A DNA stretch of 62,975 nucleotides from an uncultured Bacteroidota bacterium (GTDB taxonomy: Bacteria; Bacteroidota; Bacteroidia; Flavobacteriales; Flavobacteriaceae), in the NCBI GenBank assembly GCA_903839195.1, contig CAIMBK010000042.1, forward strand, positions 1 through 62,975, given 5' to 3'. Under the pieces are notes generated by a model. The model was not told the origin of the DNA and made no database searches. It worked only from the letters and a program-made list of their open reading frames with translations. Made by a program: the position numbers and the translations under genes. Each line of letters begins with the position of its first letter. Within the stretch, counting starts at the first letter, position 1. Below, piece by piece: positions 61,679 through 62,975 of the stretch.

Positions 61679-61686
61679 CAAAAATA
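61679..61686 (-). promoter_or_regulatory. Candidate promoter -7 box for acpP
   Basis: The minus strand reads TATTTTTG, an exact TAnnTTTG match, 30 bases before the acpP ATG. The 61649-61822 gap is the divergent control region of acpP and purN. Confidence 0.6.
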
Positions 61687-61822
61687 AAAAACTTTATTTT
61701 AAATTCACGATTTACTTCATAAAAGTGTCAACGAAATTAAAAAAAATAATTAATAAAGGATTGAAAAATCTATTTATTATCATTTTTTATCCCTTTTTTT
61801 GTAGTTCGAAATACAACAACAA

Positions 61823-62392
61823 ATGAAAAATATTGTGCTTTTTGCCTCTGGTTCGGGAACAAATGTCGAAAATTGCATTCGCTATTTCCAAAATAGTTCG
61901 GTTGCAAAAGTGGTGGCTGTTTTTTCTAACAATCCAAATGCTAAAGTTTTAGAACGAGCAAAAACGTATGAAATTCCGTCGGTTGTTTTTTCAAAGGAAG
62001 CACTTTCGTCGGAAGAATTACTCCTGAAAATCAAAGGGTTTCAGCCCGATTTGATTGTTTTGGCGGGATTTTTATTGCGTTTCCCAGAAAACATTATTAC
62101 CAGTTATCCCAATAAAATTATCAATATTCATCCCGCGTTATTACCCAAATATGGCGGAAAAGGAATGTACGGAATGAACGTTCATCGTGCGGTTATTGAA
62201 AATAAAGAACCCGAAACAGGCATTACGATTCATTTTGTAAATGAACATTATGACGAAGGAAATATCATTTTTCAAAAAAAAGTCTCTTTAGCAGGAAACG
62301 AATCGCCCGAAGACGTTGCCGAAAAAGTACACGAACTCGAACAAACCCATTTCCCAGCAATTATTGAAAAACTCCTAAACACTAAATCCTAA
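61823..62392 (+). CDS. purN: Phosphoribosylglycinamide formyltransferase
   Basis: The 189-residue enzyme transfers formyl from 10-formyl-THF to GAR in purine synthesis. The phosphate loop is FASGSGTNVENCI. Catalytic Asn/His lie in IINIHPALLPKYGGKGMYG and Asp in NEHYDEGNIIFQ. The last codons (LLNTKS) and the stop are built from a heptad array that continues to the rnhA start, so the C-terminus may have been reshaped by the repeat. Confidence 0.96.
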   Translation: MKNIVLFASGSGTNVENCIRYFQNSSVAKVVAVFSNNPNAKVLERAKTYEIPSVVFSKEALSSEELLLKIKGFQPDLIVLAGFLLRFPENIITSYPNKIINIHPALLPKYGGKGMYGMNVHRAVIENKEPETGITIHFVNEHYDEGNIIFQKKVSLAGNESPEDVAEKVHELEQTHFPAIIEKLLNTKS

Positions 62393-62401
62393 ATCCCAAA
62401 T
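62374..62401 (+). repeat. Heptad array (CCTAAAT type) between purN and rnhA
   Basis: Four in-phase units (CCTAAAC, ACTAAAT, CCTAAAT, CCCAAAT) start inside the purN coding region, span its stop (62390-62392) and end six bases before the rnhA ATG. Confidence 0.85.
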
Positions 62402-62407
62402 CAAAAA

Positions 62408-62887
62408 ATGGAACATCAAGTACACATTTATACCGACGGCGCTGCAAAGGGGAATCCAGGTCCTGGTGGCTATGGCGTGGTTATGGAATGGGTGGGGAAA
62501 CCGTATCGAAAAGAGTTTTTTGAAGGCTTCCGATTGACAACGAATAACCGGATGGAATTATTGGCTGTAATTGTGGGCCTCGAAAAACTAAAAACCCCAA
62601 ACACGAAAGTGCTGGTGGTTTCGGATTCGAAATATGTGGTGGATTCTGTCGAAAAAAAATGGGTTTTGGGTTGGGAAAAAAAAGGATTCGCCGACAGAAA
62701 AAACCCCGATTTATGGAAACGGTTTTTGATTATTTACCGAAAACACCAAGTGGATTTTAAGTGGATAAAAGGCCATAATAACCACTCTCAAAACGAACGC
62801 TGCGATGAATTAGCCGTCATGGCGTCTCTGCAAAAGGAACTTTCTGTGGATGCTTTTTATGAGAAAGAGGAGGCGAAACTTTTATAA
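62408..62887 (+). CDS. rnhA: Ribonuclease HI
   Basis: The 159-residue enzyme cuts RNA in RNA-DNA hybrids. The four catalytic acids are visible: Asp in IYTDGAAKGNPGPGGYG, Glu in NNRMELLAVI, Asp in VVSDSKYVVDSV and Asp in RCDELAV, with a His in GHNNHSQNE. It follows purN by 15 bases, bridged by a heptad array. Confidence 0.96.
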   Translation: MEHQVHIYTDGAAKGNPGPGGYGVVMEWVGKPYRKEFFEGFRLTTNNRMELLAVIVGLEKLKTPNTKVLVVSDSKYVVDSVEKKWVLGWEKKGFADRKNPDLWKRFLIIYRKHQVDFKWIKGHNNHSQNERCDELAVMASLQKELSVDAFYEKEEAKLL

Positions 62888-62908
62888 TAACTTTCCACCT
62901 CACGCCTT

Positions 62909-62939
62909 TTGCAACTCTGCAACTAAAAACTTATCTTTG
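62909..62939 (+). promoter_or_regulatory. Candidate promoter toward the right edge
   Basis: TTG (62909-62911) and TATCTTTG (62932-62939) are 20 bases apart, a full Bacteroidetes promoter. It points to a transcript starting near 62945 and leaving the window. Just upstream is a GCAACT repeat of 8-base spacing. Confidence 0.65.
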
Positions 62940-62950
62940 CCCTTTAATTA

Positions 62951-62975
62951 GAGATTGCTTCAAATCTCGCAATGA
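62951..62975 (+). repeat. Partial GATTGCTTC...CGCAATGA palindrome at the window edge
   Basis: GATTGCTTC and CGCAATGA flank a short spacer, as in the inner part of the structured repeat at 56977. The element runs off the window, so its right end and context cannot be seen. Confidence 0.55.

Noticed and set aside
1..62975. tRNA, rRNA, insertion sequences, prophage or integrase genes
   Set aside because: No cloverleaf, rRNA core, transposase, integrase or phage structural motif was found on either strand by reading.

Overview
The window looks like chromosome of a member of the Flavobacteriaceae, most likely Flavobacterium. The DNA is AT-rich. Shine-Dalgarno sites are essentially absent. Promoter-like TAnnTTTG (-7) boxes stand before many genes, sometimes with a TTG about 18-20 bases further upstream. 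The gene content is typical of Bacteroidetes: a TonB-dependent receptor with a DUF5689 lipoprotein, a Bat aerotolerance operon, PorZ with a type IX secretion sorting domain, an IPExxxVDY protein, and ileS-dksA-lspA. I found no rRNA, tRNA, CRISPR array, transposase or phage gene. About 54 protein genes are supported.

Layout. 1-6.1 kb: the tail of an OmpA-family gene; a TonB-dependent receptor plus DUF5689 surface lipoprotein (minus strand), divergent from a secreted endonuclease/exonuclease/phosphatase-fold hydrolase. 6.2-8.7 kb: 3-hydroxyanthranilate dioxygenase, an antiquitin-type aldehyde dehydrogenase and a small lipoprotein. 8.7-12.3 kb: a minus-strand run of aldo/keto reductase, SDR, AlbA_2-domain protein and metallophosphoesterase. 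12.5-21.4 kb: the Bat operon (MoxR, DUF58, a membrane protein with a DUF4381-like region, BatA, BatB, BatC, BatD, BatE). 21.4-25.1 kb: cvpA, pheS, gpsA and two conserved unknowns. 25.4-27.9 kb: yicC-gmk-(four-helix-bundle gene)-nadD. 28-35.6 kb: Spx/ArsC-like, DinB, trans-sulfuration enzyme, gdhA, porZ, recO and a secreted esterase. 35.7-40.8 kb: ileS, dksA-like, lspA, fau. 40.8-46.2 kb: a PLP decarboxylase, uvrC and a patatin/outer-membrane-barrel fusion. 46.3-56.5 kb: amino-acid permease, hmgA and hppD (tyrosine catabolism), DUF3108, tryptophan dioxygenase, an M23 peptidase, pgi, a small membrane protein and RlpA. 56.5-62.9 kb: CYTH, pyk, IPExxxVDY, rnc, fabF, acpP, and divergent purN and rnhA.

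How the genes fit together. Tryptophan dioxygenase and 3-hydroxyanthranilate dioxygenase are two steps of the kynurenine route to quinolinate and NAD, and nadD is a later NAD step. hppD and hmgA are consecutive steps of tyrosine breakdown, lying just behind a permease. The Bat operon encodes a complete membrane-anchored VWA/TPR complex.

The most interesting signals are mostly outside the genes. Eight arrays of degenerate ~7-base repeats lie on the coding strand just upstream of start codons, each array built on its own heptamer. Two of them form an imperfect inverted repeat around a four-helix-bundle gene inside the yicC-gmk-nadD run. Two copies of a structured ~70-85 base repeat carry a compensatory base-pair change and have unrelated inner hairpins; one inner hairpin matches a palindrome found in many bacteria, and a second copy of that palindrome sits at the right edge. 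There are three candidate mini-transcription units with 13-21 codon ORFs. In the proteins, IleRS carries a swapped GIHH in place of the HIGH motif, and the M23 peptidase has Cys in place of the second His of its HxH motif.
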